64,000 nucleotides of DNA from QHWT01 sp963755695 (GCA_963755695.1 CAVWLB010000002.1:50864-114863), one strand, 5' to 3'. Shown: positions 17,423 through 27,384, numbered from the stretch's first letter. Notes: generated by a model from the letters alone, not told the origin. Numbers and translations are program-made.

Positions 17423-18266
17423 CGTTCCTTCTCATAATGATGATCGTCTGATCATCCTGAGGCTCTCCGTCTCCGCGAAACGCACGGAGCGCCGAGGCGA
17501 GTCGCGTGCCCAGCGCTTCAGGGGACCTGGAGTCAACGTCGCGTACCAGAGCGATCAGCCCATCCCGACCGAGTTCGGTTCCAGCTGGATTCCTGACTTC
17601 GGAGACGCCGTCGCTGTAGAGCAGCACAACGTCGCCCGATTGCGGTCTGACGACCAGGCGGTCATAGGTGACGTCAGGCAGGAGGCCGAGCGGCACGCCG
17701 GACACGCGCCCTCGCTCGCTGGCCCGTCGCGTTTCAAGCCAGCTCCACTCATCGCGCGAGGCACGATACCAAAGAGGCGGAGGGTGCCCCGCGTTGGTCA
17801 TGATCATCAGACCCCGACGGCCGTGCCATCCGACGGCCACCATCGTCGCGTAGTGGCCGTCGCCAAAATCTTCTCGAAGGGCCTGATTCAGATCCCGCAT
17901 CAGTGCGATTTGTTCCAGGTCCCGCAGGTACAGCTGCATCAGCTCCCGCAGCTTCTCCCCGAGCACCGCGACCGTCTGTCCGTGGCCGCTCACATCGGCA
18001 AGCGCGATCCGCGAGACGATGCAACTCGGACAGACGGACACGTAGTGAACATCGCCGCCAACGTGATCCGGCCCGACCGGCAGGGAATAGACCCACACAG
18101 TCAAACCCGGCAATTCGACCAGATTGGCAGCGTCCGTGTTACCGGCCCATGTTTCTGCGCACGCAAGCCGTCTCGGCAGCGACTGCATCGGATCTCTCCA
18201 TGCTCGTGATAGGGCGCGCCAAGGTCGATCGCTGCCATTTTCCGGCAGCCAGGACGTCAGTCCCAC
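17415..18266 (-). CDS. SpoIIE-type PP2C serine phosphatase
   Basis: 283 residues, essentially one SpoIIE/PP2C domain: VGGDVHYVSVCPSC and ALADVSGHGQTVAVL hold the metal aspartates, NAGHPPPLWYR the central strand, and LYSDGVSEVRNPAG the late metal site. Such phosphatases dephosphorylate anti-sigma-factor antagonists in partner-switching cascades. The two cysteines in SVCPSCIVS between the motifs are unusual. The N-terminus has no sensor domain. No anti-sigma or antagonist gene is adjacent; its target is unknown. Confidence 0.85.
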   Translation of the reverse strand: MGLTSWLPENGSDRPWRALSRAWRDPMQSLPRRLACAETWAGNTDAANLVELPGLTVWVYSLPVGPDHVGGDVHYVSVCPSCIVSRIALADVSGHGQTVAVLGEKLRELMQLYLRDLEQIALMRDLNQALREDFGDGHYATMVAVGWHGRRGLMIMTNAGHPPPLWYRASRDEWSWLETRRASERGRVSGVPLGLLPDVTYDRLVVRPQSGDVVLLYSDGVSEVRNPAGTELGRDGLIALVRDVDSRSPEALGTRLASALRAFRGDGEPQDDQTIIIMRRNDV

Positions 18267-18296
18267 GATAGCAGGTCAGCCGCCACTCGCCCCCTG

Positions 18297-18524
18297 CTAC
18301 AGCAGCGAACAGGCTTCTGTAAACGAGAGCCGTGGGAGCCGCGGATGGAGTGCAGCGTCGAAGGGATTCACCCACACATCAGGAATCTCGACAACGAAGG
18401 ATGGTTCTCGGATAACCGTGTCGAGAACTTTCTCGAGGAGCGGCAGTAACTCACTGACGGCAGGGTGCGCCTGACGAGCGCACTGGAAAGTGCAGTACAT
18501 CAACCGTATGCTGTCAGTCAGCAT
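18297..18524 (-). CDS. Possible 75-residue hypothetical protein
   Basis: The frame has protein-like composition (SELLPLLEKVLDTVIREPSF, VVEIPDVWVNPF) rather than the Arg/Ser-rich look of antisense frames here. No family recognised and no strong ribosome site. The 290 bases between it and the DUF2934 gene show nothing recognisable. Confidence 0.3.
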   Translation of the reverse strand: MLTDSIRLMYCTFQCARQAHPAVSELLPLLEKVLDTVIREPSFVVEIPDVWVNPFDAALHPRLPRLSFTEACSLL

Positions 18525-18814
18525 AGGGTCGGCATCGTCCCTTGGCAGTTAACCGGTTAGGCCGCATCTTACTTCCGTCGGTCACGTCGTCCAGACGGAC
18601 GTTTAAGCTCATCTCGTGAGCCCACTGTTTACTGCTCGCGGCAAGGGTCAGACGCAAGGGCGTTGGCGTTCGCGGCGGCAAATCTGACGCCGAGTGCCGC
18701 TACAGCCTTGAGGTGCAAAGTAGGTTTGACTCTGCAGTGCGCGTGATGCGTAAGTGCCCTGACAAGTAGAACTTATTTTCTAGAAAGAAACAGAGATTGA
18801 TCAACGGAGGACGG

Positions 18815-19054
18815 CTATTCAGGTTCCTTGAAGCGCGCCGGTTTCGAATCGTTGGCTCGGCGGCCAGCGCGGGTCGCCCTTCGGCGGTCGTTGCCAAGAC
18901 GCCGCTCCGGCGTATCGCTAACGTTCCGCCCTCGTGAGGTCTCCATTTCGGCATCGACTTCCCGTTCGGCTTGAAGCCAATCGTCGAGTGCTTGGCCCTC
19001 CTTTCCTCCTCGGGCTTGATAGATCTCGTGGGCCCGTCTGGCGATTCTGTTCAT
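18815..19054 (-). CDS. DUF2934 domain protein
   Basis: 79 residues. The N-terminal 40 match the DUF2934 pattern closely: IARRAHEIYQARGG then DDWLQAEREVDAEM. The rest is basic and probably disordered (RRLGNDRRRATRAGRRAND). DUF2934 proteins are small, widespread in soil bacteria and of unknown function. It stands alone in a gene-poor stretch. Confidence 0.75.
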   Translation of the reverse strand: MNRIARRAHEIYQARGGKEGQALDDWLQAEREVDAEMETSRGRNVSDTPERRLGNDRRRATRAGRRANDSKPARFKEPE

Positions 19055-19902
19055 CCTGGACTCGCGCGATTCACGCGAGTGCGCAGATGCGCGGCCTTGC
19101 TCGTCGCGCTCCCTCGGGCGCCTTTCAGGTCCGGCGCCGGCTACCGCTCGTTTGTCTCCGATGTTGCCCGGTGTACGAAGATCATTTACCTCTGCAATTC
19201 TGCGCTGAGGCTCGATTCGAGGCCTTCGGTCAATTCAGACACTGCGGTGCTGGTCGACCGACGCTTCACTTGAATTTGCCCGTCGCGTTCTCTCACAACC
19301 AAGCACGGTTGGTTGTGTAGCAGGTCCATTCAAGACAGGACCATCGTCGAGAGGTACCTCCGGCGCAACGCGGCGACGAGACCGAGCGACCGCCGCGGAC
19401 GGAGGAGTGAAGGCGCCGGTTCTCCAAGTAAGTCGACGCCTCCCACCGATATCAGAGAGTCTCCCCAGTCCTACTTAATCGCGATGCTCCTGCTGAAGCT
19501 CGCGCCGGCACAGCTGTCCGCTTTGATTTCAATGATGCATCGTCTCCCGCTGTCGGATGGGAACGGTGGTGTCGCGTGAAGCATCGAGCCGGAGCTTCAT
19601 TCGATGCACCAGCGGAATACGGCGTCGATGGCGCCCGCAATCCGAGTGATAGTTCGCCGCTGTTTACCTTTGAGGTGCAGCCGACGTGGAGGACCACATA
19701 GCCGCGCTGTTTGCCGGCCGGCGACCGTAGTTCATGTTCGTCCGGGTGCGCCAGCAGCCCTCGTAGCTGATCGAGTGTCGTCATCATGTTGATCACTCAC
19801 TCACATCCAGCACTGCCTGTGATGTGGCATTGACCTTCAGGACTCCCAGACGATATTCGAGAAAGGTGGCGTAATGTCAGACATGCTGCCCAGTTGAGAG
19901 CA
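19055..19902. other. Gene-poor stretch with one hairpin
   Basis: No recognisable gene on either strand; short frames here lack family features. One clear structure is a perfect 9-bp inverted repeat at 19294-19317 (CACAACCAA, six-base loop, TTGGTTGTG) with no U-run. Could be decayed coding DNA within the candidate island. Confidence 0.5.
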
Positions 19903-20946
19903 TCAGAACACCACCGCGGCGGCCGGCCGCGTTGCCGGTTGATGACGCTCTGGCGTCTCTGGCAGCGGCGTCGATTGCGATCCGTGCGCGGCCATCCAGA
20001 AATCAACCACGTGCTCGATAATTTCATCGAGGTGAACCGTCGGGCGATAGCCGATGAAGCGACCGATCTTGCCGATGTCCGGCACGCGCCGAGGCATGTC
20101 TTCGAAACTGTGATCAAATACCTGGTTGTAGGCGACAAACTCCACTGGCGAGCGGCTTCCGGTGATCTCCTTGACTCTCCATGCGAGATCCCGAATGCTC
20201 GTTTCCGCCCCGTTCCCCACGTTGAATACTTCACCTGCCGTCTTCGGCTGCTCGATCAGCCCCAACATCGCCCCAACGACGTCGCCTACCCAGGTGAAGC
20301 TGCGGGTCTGTGTGCCGTCGCCGTGTACCAGGATCGGTTCGTCGTTGAGCGCTCGCCGCACGAAATTGGGAAGGACCATGCCATAGCGCGTGCTCTGTCG
20401 CGGTCCCACGGTGTTGAACAGGCGGACCACGGTTACTGGAAGTTGTTTTTCCTTCCAGTAGCCCAGCGCCAGGAATTCGTCGAGCAGCTTACTCGTCGCA
20501 TACCCCCATCGCGTCTTGTTCGGAGGCCCCACGACGAGATCGGCATCCTCACGGAAGGGAATGGCGTTGCTTTTTCCGTACACTTCAGAGGTCGAAGCGA
20601 CTAGCACGCGCTTCCCGCCGCGGTTCGCATGCCGGAGCACGCTCTCGGTGCCATGAACGTTGGTCTCAATCGTGTGAATCGGCGCTTCCACCACTAGCCT
20701 GACGCCGACGGCCGCGGCAAGATGGAACACGGTGTCCGCGCGATCGACCAGAGGGCCCAACACGGTTTCGTTCATCACGGAATCGATCGTGGCCGAGAAG
20801 CCAGGGCATCTGGCCAGGTGTTGGATATTTTCAATGCGGCCCGTCGACAGGTCGTCGAGAATCGCCACCTCATGACCGTGATTCAGAAGCAATTCCGCGA
20901 GATGGGATCCAATGAACCCCGCCCCGCCCGTAATCAATGCTCGCAT
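19903..20946 (-). CDS. NAD-dependent epimerase/dehydratase (extended SDR, NDP-sugar)
   Basis: 347 residues from ATG 20946, which has a GAGGAGAC site upstream; a longer frame to 20994 overlaps the upstream gene. Motifs: TGGAGFIGSHLAELL (cofactor), DDLSTGR, HLAAAVGVRL, the serine in VASTSEVYG and the catalytic YATSK, then FNTVGPRQ. The sequence is close to UDP-glucose 4-epimerase and UDP-glucuronate decarboxylase types. It is the third gene after the glycosyltransferase and TPR/barrel genes (22-base gap), so it likely makes a sugar nucleotide for the polymer. Confidence 0.9.
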   Translation of the reverse strand: MRALITGGAGFIGSHLAELLLNHGHEVAILDDLSTGRIENIQHLARCPGFSATIDSVMNETVLGPLVDRADTVFHLAAAVGVRLVVEAPIHTIETNVHGTESVLRHANRGGKRVLVASTSEVYGKSNAIPFREDADLVVGPPNKTRWGYATSKLLDEFLALGYWKEKQLPVTVVRLFNTVGPRQSTRYGMVLPNFVRRALNDEPILVHGDGTQTRSFTWVGDVVGAMLGLIEQPKTAGEVFNVGNGAETSIRDLAWRVKEITGSRSPVEFVAYNQVFDHSFEDMPRRVPDIGKIGRFIGYRPTVHLDEIIEHVVDFWMAAHGSQSTPLPETPERHQPATRPAAAVVF

Positions 20947-20968
20947 CGAATGTGTCTCCTCAGTGTGA

Positions 20969-22782
20969 TCAGAAGCGGCGAACCAGTGCCGCACCAGCGC
21001 CGAATCCGCGAAAGGCTCCGCTGTTCAGACGACCGTTGAGCGTGGCGGTGCTGTTTACTTTCAATACCCATGGCCGATAGATGCCAAACGTCGCCTCGCC
21101 GCCGACATTTGCCCCGAAATGGAAAGATGGTGAGTGGTTGTCTCGCTGCGCGCCCATAGCCATGGTCATTGCCAGGCCGACGTTTTCGCGCACCTTGATG
21201 TATGGGTGCATCGTTGCCGCATAAAACTCATAGCTGCGGGGATCGTAGTAACCGTGATCCAGATCGCGGGTCGTTTCCAAACGGTACGCGACTCCCCCGA
21301 GGTCGAGATTGAACCGCGCCCGGCGAGCTACCGTTCGTCGGGGCGAGACGCTCATTTCCCAGCGACGATTGCCGTCGGAGAGTTCCTGGAACGAGCCGTC
21401 GACCACCAATTGATTGCGCAGCGTGGGTGACCATTCCAGTTGTCCGCGGTGAGATGTTGTCGTCAGGCCCAGATCGACGGTTCTCGGTGACACGACGAAC
21501 GGCTCTAACGTGCGTGAAAGTTCGATGCGAATGCTGTCGGCGAGGTGCGCGTCGAAACCGATGCCATACGGTGGTCATGACGTGCTCAGCCCCAGTCGCA
21601 TAACCTGCCTGGCCGTGGACTGTCGATCCAGCCGACACGTTGCGTCGCGCGCGTCCAGATATGCTCGTAATTCGCGACGGGAGCGCCGTCGAGCGCGTCG
21701 AGGCCGCTGCCGGTCCGCGCCTCGAGCCTCGTCCGGTCGTAACCCGCTGACAACCAGGTTCCGGTGCGAAGCGACAGGACCGCGTTCGGCGAAAAGCGCT
21801 GCACTCGCAGGTCGTCCGAATCGTCGTAAACCGTGAACGGTGACTCGGCAGAGGAACTCAACAACGTCCGCAGGACCCGCTCAGCGCTGCGCGTTTCCTG
21901 GCTTTCCGGCGACAACGTTCGAACGGTTTCCAGTGTTTCGAAAGCCTCCCTGGCGCGGTTCTGCCTTGCCAGGGCGATGGCATGCGTCAGATTCAGTTCG
22001 TAGCTACGCGGCGACTGCACCAGCAGCGGCTTCAAAAGGTCTTCTGCCCGGATCGGTCGTCCGCCGTTGGCCAACACGGCAGCCCTTTCCGTCTTGTACG
22101 CTTCCGTGTCGCCTAAGTGATTCCGGTAGGCGTCGAGCGCCTCGAGGGCGGCGGCGTAGTTGCCTCGCCACGACTCTGTTTTCGCGAGTTCGAGCCAGAC
22201 CGCCGGGCTGGAGCCGTCCGCGCGGAGGTACAGCCGATATTGTTTGGCTGCCTCATCGGTGTCCCCGGCCCACGCGCTGACACGCGCGAAGGCAAGTGCA
22301 ATCTCGAGGTCGCGCGGATAGAGGGCGCGGAGCTGACGATAGCTGTCCTGTGCCTCGCGATATTCCCCCACCCAGGTTGCAAGGGTGGCTTGTGCGCGAA
22401 GATAGGTCGGATCGTGCGGCTGCAAGGCGAGCGCGCCCTGAATCGCATGCAAAGCAGCGCGACCCGCTCCAGCGCTGGCGTAGGCCTGAGACAGCCGCTC
22501 GTATAGAGAGGGGCTGCCAGGCGCGATCGCAACCGCATGCTCGAGCGCGTCCACGGATGCGGCGAGGTGACCGCGGCGTGCTTCGATGTCAGCGATGCTG
22601 ACCCACAGGTCCGACCGACTCGGTTCGTCGGTGAGCGCGGCGCGATGGAGACGGATAGCCTCGTCCCACTGTTCGGCCGCCTCGGCTCGAGCGGCCGTCG
22701 ATGCTTGTTCGCGCGGCTCCGCGCCGAGCATGACCGGTGCGAAACAGACGATCGCTGAAAAGATCAGAGTGCGTAAGGTCAT
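20969..22782 (-). CDS. TPR protein with C-terminal outer-membrane beta-barrel (frame changes)
   Basis: About 600 residues. A signal peptide (LRTLIFSAIVCFAPVMLGAEP) is followed by tandem tetratricopeptide repeats (~residues 25-330) and a C-terminal barrel ending AGAALVRRF. This is the BcsC/PgaA/YaiO kind of exporter that guides polysaccharide across the outer membrane. The barrel is split over frames between ~21560 and 21630: TRATQRVGWID, then GFDAHLADSIRIELSRTLEP, then the last 174 residues. Two small indels explain it. ATG 22782 overlaps the glycosyltransferase stop, so the proteins are coupled. Confidence 0.82.
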
Positions 22783-24336
22783 TTGCGCCAGTTCCTGTTG
22801 CCGGTGATCCAAAGGTCGAACGCAAACCGTGCGATCGTCAGCGTCTCCATCGCGAGGAGGGCGTAACGTATCGGCGTGACGACGAGTCCCTTGAACAGGT
22901 ACTCGAGCCGCGCACCTTTCATCACGATGGCGAGCGCGACGAGGCACACCGCCGTTTCGAACGCGACGGTGACCGCCAGCCCCTCCCAATTGCGTAGGAT
23001 CAGCATCACGACGAGCATTGTCGGGAAGAACACCTTTTCGGCGGCGGCCATCAAGAGAATCCATCCCGCCGGTCTGCCATCTGTCCGGGTGCGCGCGCGG
23101 CCAAATGCCTGACGATACGGCTCGCGGTACCACGCGACGATCGTGTCGCGGAAGCCCCGTGACGTCCGGCGCAAGGGCGGTTGGTCTCGCAATCGCTGTG
23201 GCGATCGAGACCGGCACGCTGTGACCCATCGAGAAAGTTGCCGACGTCGGAGCTCCGATGCCAGCTCCGGCAGGCATCGCGGCGACGAGCGAAAGAGGGC
23301 GTGTGGCAGGTACCGGGCGGCGCGCCACACTTGTGCGTGCCGCGCGACGCCGTGCGACCCATCGCTTCGCAATGCTGAACGGGCTGCGGACCAGGGGGTC
23401 AAAGTAATAGCAGCACTGAAGGAACGAGGAGGACCAGAGATAGACCTGTTTCGGTAACCTCTGGATTTCCGGTTCGACGGTTCGCGCGTATACGTCGGTC
23501 AACTGAATGTTGCGATAACCTTCGTTGAGCATCGAGAAGCCGATGAAGATGTCCTCGGAGTTGGTGAGGTCATCCCCGAGGATCGGCCCGACGTAGTCGA
23601 AAAGATCCCGGACGTACCGGCGACGGTACGCGACGGCACAGCCCACCGGGTTGGTGGTGGTGCCGAACAGCGCCATTTGGCCGCGGTACACGAACCGCTG
23701 TAGATAGAGGTAGAGCACCTCGCGGTATAGGTTCGTCACACCTCGGCGCAGACGTGCGAGCCGGCCCCGCGTCGGTGCGGATCGAATGCCGTGCGCCCCG
23801 TAATAGGCGCGAACCTCAGGAGTGCCTTCGATACGACGCCGATCGCTGCTGCGCTGCGGCAGGATGGTTCCGCATGCACTGGCGATACCAACGCCTTGAT
23901 AGAGTTCCTGGACGGTTCGCTCGATGTAGTTGTCGGATTCGAGGACGGTGTCGGCGTCGAGAATGAACTCGACGTCTGAGTCGAACTCGCGCGCCTGACG
24001 TTTGATCGTCGGCGTCTTTCCGATCGGCGTCCGGCGCTGGATGGCGACGAGCTCAAGGTCGTGCACCGCGCAAAACGCCTTCGCGCGCTCGATCGTTCCG
24101 TCGTGGCTTCCGTCGTCGACCAGGATGATGCGTCTGGGACGGACGGTCTGCCGCGCCACGGACGCGAGGCACAGCACAATGTTGTCGGCCTCGTTGCGCG
24201 CCGGGATGACGACGTCGACCGTCGCCGCGCGCCAATCTTCAGCCGGAGCCGGCGTCGTTCTATCGGGCCCGCGGAGTAGTCCGCCAAGGCTCAAAATCGT
24301 GCTTGGACTAAAAATGAAATAGGGTAAGGTAGCCAC
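22779..24336 (-). CDS. Membrane glycosyltransferase family 2 (polysaccharide synthase type; frame changes)
   Basis: About 518 residues. N-terminal membrane stretch, then a GT-A domain: VDVVIPARNEADNIVLCLAS, ILVDDGSHDGT, FILDADTVLE (the DxD), GTTTNPVGCAVAYRRR, and DDLTNSEDIFIGFSML. The C-terminal ~120 residues carry several membrane helices (WILLMAAAEKVFFPTMLVV, AVCLVALAIVMKGARL). Continuous homology needs a frame change around 23.1-23.3 kb; without it the frame runs into the next gene and gives a false 916-residue fusion. Likely a processive or chain-initiating synthase feeding the TPR/barrel exporter encoded next. Confidence 0.82.
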
Positions 24337-24970
24337 GGTTGTTCATGGACGGAGCAAGTTGCGCTCCCCATCCCCTCCAACGCCGTGGCGTAGGAGTAAC
24401 CCGCCTGATCATCGTGGCTTACATCGCAGTGGATCCCTGACCCAAGCTCTTTGCGACTGCAGCCGGATTCTGGATCCGACCAGACAATCCTCCGATGAAC
24501 GCAAGAATACGAGCTCGTACCTCAGTCCTTGCTTCGTGCAAGTTCGATGGATCGCGTGCTCGAAAATGCAACAAGGCACTCGATCGTCGCTCACCAAGTG
24601 CTAACCGGCGTTCGACTCCGCGCCGCGGCGTAAAGAGCTGCTCGGTCGCCCCTATCGGAAGAAATCGCCCTCATCATCGCGCGTGCCACTCGGTGCACCC
24701 TTCGGCAGAACGGAGTTTTGCCCCCAGCGCGTCCTTGTTCTGGGCAGGCCCAGAACACCGCCAATGGCGCTGGCCCCTCGCAGTTGACAGTCCGCCGCAC
24801 TAAAGCGGCAGCAATCCTCAGCAAAACACCCGAAATCGCTCTTCGCTGTCACGCGGCATCGCCATTGCGATTGTGCGTTGGCGTAGGTCGAGCGCGTCAG
24901 CGGATCTGATGAACAACTTCCCATCCAGATTCGCGGCGATCGAATGACGACTTGAGACGGCGAGGTTGCG
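24337..24970. other. Intergenic stretch with a 20-bp palindrome
   Basis: No gene recognised on either strand. Divergent promoters for the polysaccharide operon (minus) and the PilZ-like/Tad genes (plus) must lie here. A near-perfect palindrome at 24737-24756 (GTTCTGGGC, AG, GCCCAGAAC) is a candidate operator for a dimeric regulator or a cruciform. Confidence 0.45.
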
Positions 24971-25285
24971 ATGACACGGCGGCGGGACTCGAGGTTGGAA
25001 ATCGCAAACACCGAGGGCGTGCTGCGAGTCTTGCGCGACGTCACTGTGAATCGCACGGACGACGGCGACTTCATCGTAATCGGAAGTGAAGCCGGTACTC
25101 CCGGCGAGGTCCTCACGATACAGATCGCCGCCGATGGCAATAGACCCGTTCTGGTTCGTGTGACCGACAGCTACCCGACGATCATCGGCGGTCGTGTACG
25201 GCACGAGCTTCGTTTGATGCCGTTTAATCGCGAGGTCGTCCAGGCGCCGATGGCGGCACGCGACCGCAGTTCGGAGGGCGAATGA
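24971..25285 (+). CDS. Small PilZ-like protein
   Basis: 104 residues, beta-rich (VLRVLRDVTVNR, EVLTIQIA, RPVLVRVTDSYPTIIGGRVRHELRL), resembling a degenerate PilZ barrel without the RxxxR and NxSxxG c-di-GMP motifs. Its stop overlaps the ATG of the next PilZ-like gene (ATGA). Position ahead of the Flp pilins suggests a regulatory or structural link to the pilus. Confidence 0.5.
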   Translation: MTRRRDSRLEIANTEGVLRVLRDVTVNRTDDGDFIVIGSEAGTPGEVLTIQIAADGNRPVLVRVTDSYPTIIGGRVRHELRLMPFNREVVQAPMAARDRSSEGE

Positions 25286-25635
25286 TTGTCAGGTTCAACG
25301 GCCCGGGCGGCGAGGACGGACACGACCTCGCGGCGCTCACGACTGAGCTTCGGGTCCGGGTGCTGAACGTGAGCGCGCAGGGCGGCCTGGTTGAAACGAA
25401 TAGACGCCTGGAGATCGGAAGCGCCGCGACGCTGCGGCTGGCGGTCACGGGCTGCGACTTCGAGGACACGGTCCGGGTCGTTCGGTGCGAGGAGATCACC
25501 GGGGCGCGTGACGTATACCACGTCGGTCTCGCGTTCCTGACCACCGAGCCGGCTTCGATTCAATCGCTGAGATATCTGCTTCGTCATGAAGGAGGTCGTT
25601 CGATTGGATGGATGCGGATCACCGAGAAAGATTGA
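25282..25635 (+). CDS. PilZ-domain protein
   Basis: 117 residues. The strand pattern and the segment LNVSAQGGLVETNRRLEIG match the second half of the PilZ c-di-GMP motif (N-x-S-x-x-G-G), followed by VVRCEEI and HVGLAFL, common to PilZ proteins. The N-terminal RxxxR is not obvious (MIVRFNG start), so binding of c-di-GMP is uncertain. Coupled to the preceding small gene, it leads into the Tad locus 200 bases later. Confidence 0.7.
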   Translation: MIVRFNGPGGEDGHDLAALTTELRVRVLNVSAQGGLVETNRRLEIGSAATLRLAVTGCDFEDTVRVVRCEEITGARDVYHVGLAFLTTEPASIQSLRYLLRHEGGRSIGWMRITEKD

Positions 25636-25834
25636 CTCTGGGGGTCTAGAGATTTGTCGCGACGCCGCACAGCCGTCACGACAACACTGCAGCTCACGCT
25701 GTGCAGGTTGCAGAGCATCGCGAGCACGAGCCACCTCCCAAGAATGGGAAGACGAGCTGCCACCGTGCGCTCACATACTCGACGCTCCGTGGCTCACAAC
25801 CACGTTAACCGTTCACTGCGTAGGAGAGAAGAAC

Positions 25835-25999
25835 ATGAAGAGTCTGGTCGTTCGGTTCGTTCGTGAGGAAGAGGGGCAGGACCTCATCGAGTATGGCCTG
25901 CTCATCGGGATCATTACCGTGGGTTGCATCTTGGCCATCAAGTCGATCGGACCCAAGGTCGCAGGGTACTTCACCACCCTCGACACCAACCTCCCGTAG
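25835..25999 (+). CDS. flp: Flp-type pilin 1
   Basis: 54 residues from ATG 25835 with an AGGAGAG site 8 bases upstream; the longer frame from 25586 is not needed. Typical Flp pilin: charged leader MKSLVVRFVREEEG, cleavage after Gly, then QDLIEYGLLIGIITVG with the Glu-Tyr pair and a hydrophobic helix. It would be cut by the CpaA-type peptidase encoded at 26401 and assembled by the Tad machinery. A strong hairpin follows its stop. Confidence 0.92.
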   Translation: MKSLVVRFVREEEGQDLIEYGLLIGIITVGCILAIKSIGPKVAGYFTTLDTNLP

Positions 26000-26005
26000 T
26001 TCGTC

Positions 26006-26035
26006 GGACGAGGGCGGGCCGACCCGCCCTCGTCC
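26006..26035 (+). promoter_or_regulatory. 13-bp perfect stem-loop after first pilin gene
   Basis: GGACGAGGGCGGG pairs perfectly with CCCGCCCTCGTCC over a 4-base loop, 7 bases past the flp1 stop. It is not followed by a U-run. Likely a 3' stabiliser or partial terminator that raises pilin mRNA over the rest of the operon. Confidence 0.75.
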
Positions 26036-26149
26036 ACCGCTCGGTCGATTTGATCGGAGCGAAGGTGTAGAGGACTCCAGGGCGGTCAGCGCCACTCCGA
26101 TCGGACGAAGGTGACACAGGCCGGCTGGAAAGACTAAGGGAGCAAGGAG

Positions 26150-26383
26150 ATGGCAATTCAGATCCGAGCACAGTTCGCAAGGGCGGTCGCCGTGCACTTC
26201 GCAACGGACGACAGCGGACAGGACTTGATCGAGTACGCGCTATTGACAGCGATTATTGGTATCGCCGGTTTACTCGCCCTCTCGACGATCTCCACGAAGA
26301 TGGGCGCGGCTTACAGCGGCTGGAATACGGCAGGCCAAAACGCATGGCAGCCATGCCCGCCGCAGCCCGCGGCGTGCCCGTAG
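26150..26383 (+). CDS. Flp-type pilin 2
   Basis: 77 residues, AAGGAG site 6 bases upstream. Leader MAIQIRAQFARAVAVHFATDDSG, then QDLIEYALLTAIIGIAGLLAL, the same cleavage and Glu-Tyr pattern as pilin 1. It has a longer, tryptophan- and cysteine-containing tail (AWQPCPPQPAACP) absent from pilin 1, so it may be a minor or adhesive pilin. Confidence 0.9.
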   Translation: MAIQIRAQFARAVAVHFATDDSGQDLIEYALLTAIIGIAGLLALSTISTKMGAAYSGWNTAGQNAWQPCPPQPAACP

Positions 26384-26400
26384 ACGCACAGGCATCAACC

Positions 26401-26915
26401 ATGACTTCAGCTCACATCGTCGGCCTGACCATCGCTTCGCTCGCCTGCGTGACCGATCTGCGGACACGTCGAATCCCGAACGTCCTCACGTATGGAGCGG
26501 CGGCTGGCCGGGTTGCTGTATCAGTTTGCTCAGCGGCGGTGTCGATGGACTCGGCCATGCGACGCTCGGATGGCTCGTCGGCGCAGTCGTCTTCATGCTG
26601 CCCTTCGCACTCGGCGGCCTCGGTGGCGGGGACGTGAAGCTGCTCGCCGCGCTCGGAGCGTGGCTGGGGCCGGGAGACGTGCTCTGGCTCTCGCTGTATA
26701 CCGGGGTCGCAGGCGGTGTCATGGCGCTTGTCGTGTCGGCGAGATACGGATATCTCGGCACCGCCATCGAGAATGTCAGGTTGCTGCTCTGTCACTGGCG
26801 CGTCGCCGGGCTCGAAGCCGTGCCGGCGATCACGCTCGAGCACAGTGCAGGCCCCAAGCTGGCGTACGCGTTTCCGATTTTGACGGGGATGGTGGCGACG
26901 ATATGGCTGCGATGA
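26401..26915 (+). CDS. cpaA: Prepilin peptidase, CpaA/TadV type (frame changes)
   Basis: About 170 residues. The A24 aspartic peptidase motifs are present: first Asp in LACVTDLRTRRIPNVLT and the GxGD motif in ALGGLGGGDVKLLAALG. Homology crosses frames near 26500-26530 (YGAAAG, LLYQF, then LSGGVDGLGHATLG), consistent with one or two indels. It processes the Flp pilins and TadE/TadG-type pseudopilins in the inner membrane. The stop overlaps the TadE start (ATGA). Confidence 0.85.
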
Positions 26916-27362
26916 CTCTCCGCCGTCGGTTCGGGTGCGACAAGGGCGCAGAGCTCATCGAGTTCGCCCTGGTCTTTCCGCTGCTTCTCCTGGTCATGTT
27001 CGGGATCATGGACTTCGGGCTGTTGTTTCAGCGCTACGAAACCGTGACGAATGCGGCCCGTGAAGGTGCTCGGGTTGCTGTGCTACCCGGGTACGCAGCA
27101 GGCCGACGTCCAGGCACGCGTCACGCAGTATCTCGCGGCAGCAGGACTCAAGTCGACACCGACAGTCGCCTATACCGCGCCGCAGGCGCTGAATGTCGGC
27201 GGCGCCTGCGTGACGATCACCGGCGTGACCGTCGGTTATCCGCACCAGTACCTGTTTATTGGAAAGATCATCGGACTCTTCGGCGGCTCTGGATTTACCA
27301 CGAAGACGCTGACCGCCACCGCGAAGATGCGGTACGAAGGGGCGGCAGCGGCGTGCCCGTAA
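26912..27362 (+). CDS. TadE-family pseudopilin (one frame change)
   Basis: About 150 residues from ATG 26912. TadE signature: GAELIEFALVFPLLLLVMFG followed by DFGLLFQRYETVTNAAREGARVAVLPG. The remaining ~90 residues (QADVQARVTQYLAAAGL ... TATAKMRYEGAAAACP) lie in the adjacent frame, with the change near 27095. TadE/F proteins are bitopic minor pilins needed for Flp assembly. Gap of 22 bases to cpaB with AGGAGG before its ATG. Confidence 0.85.
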
Positions 27363-27384
27363 GGGCCGTACATCAGGAGGCAGC

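Noticed and set aside
21586..24336. Apparent 916-residue glycosyltransferase-TPR fusion
   Set aside because: The middle is out-of-frame sequence. The proper glycosyltransferase end and stop are in another frame at 22779, overlapping the TPR gene's ATG, so these are two genes.
26041..26149. Second terminator or promoter in the flp1-flp2 spacer
   Set aside because: Near-direct repeats are present but no -35/-10, sigma-54 or U-run pattern supports a specific call.
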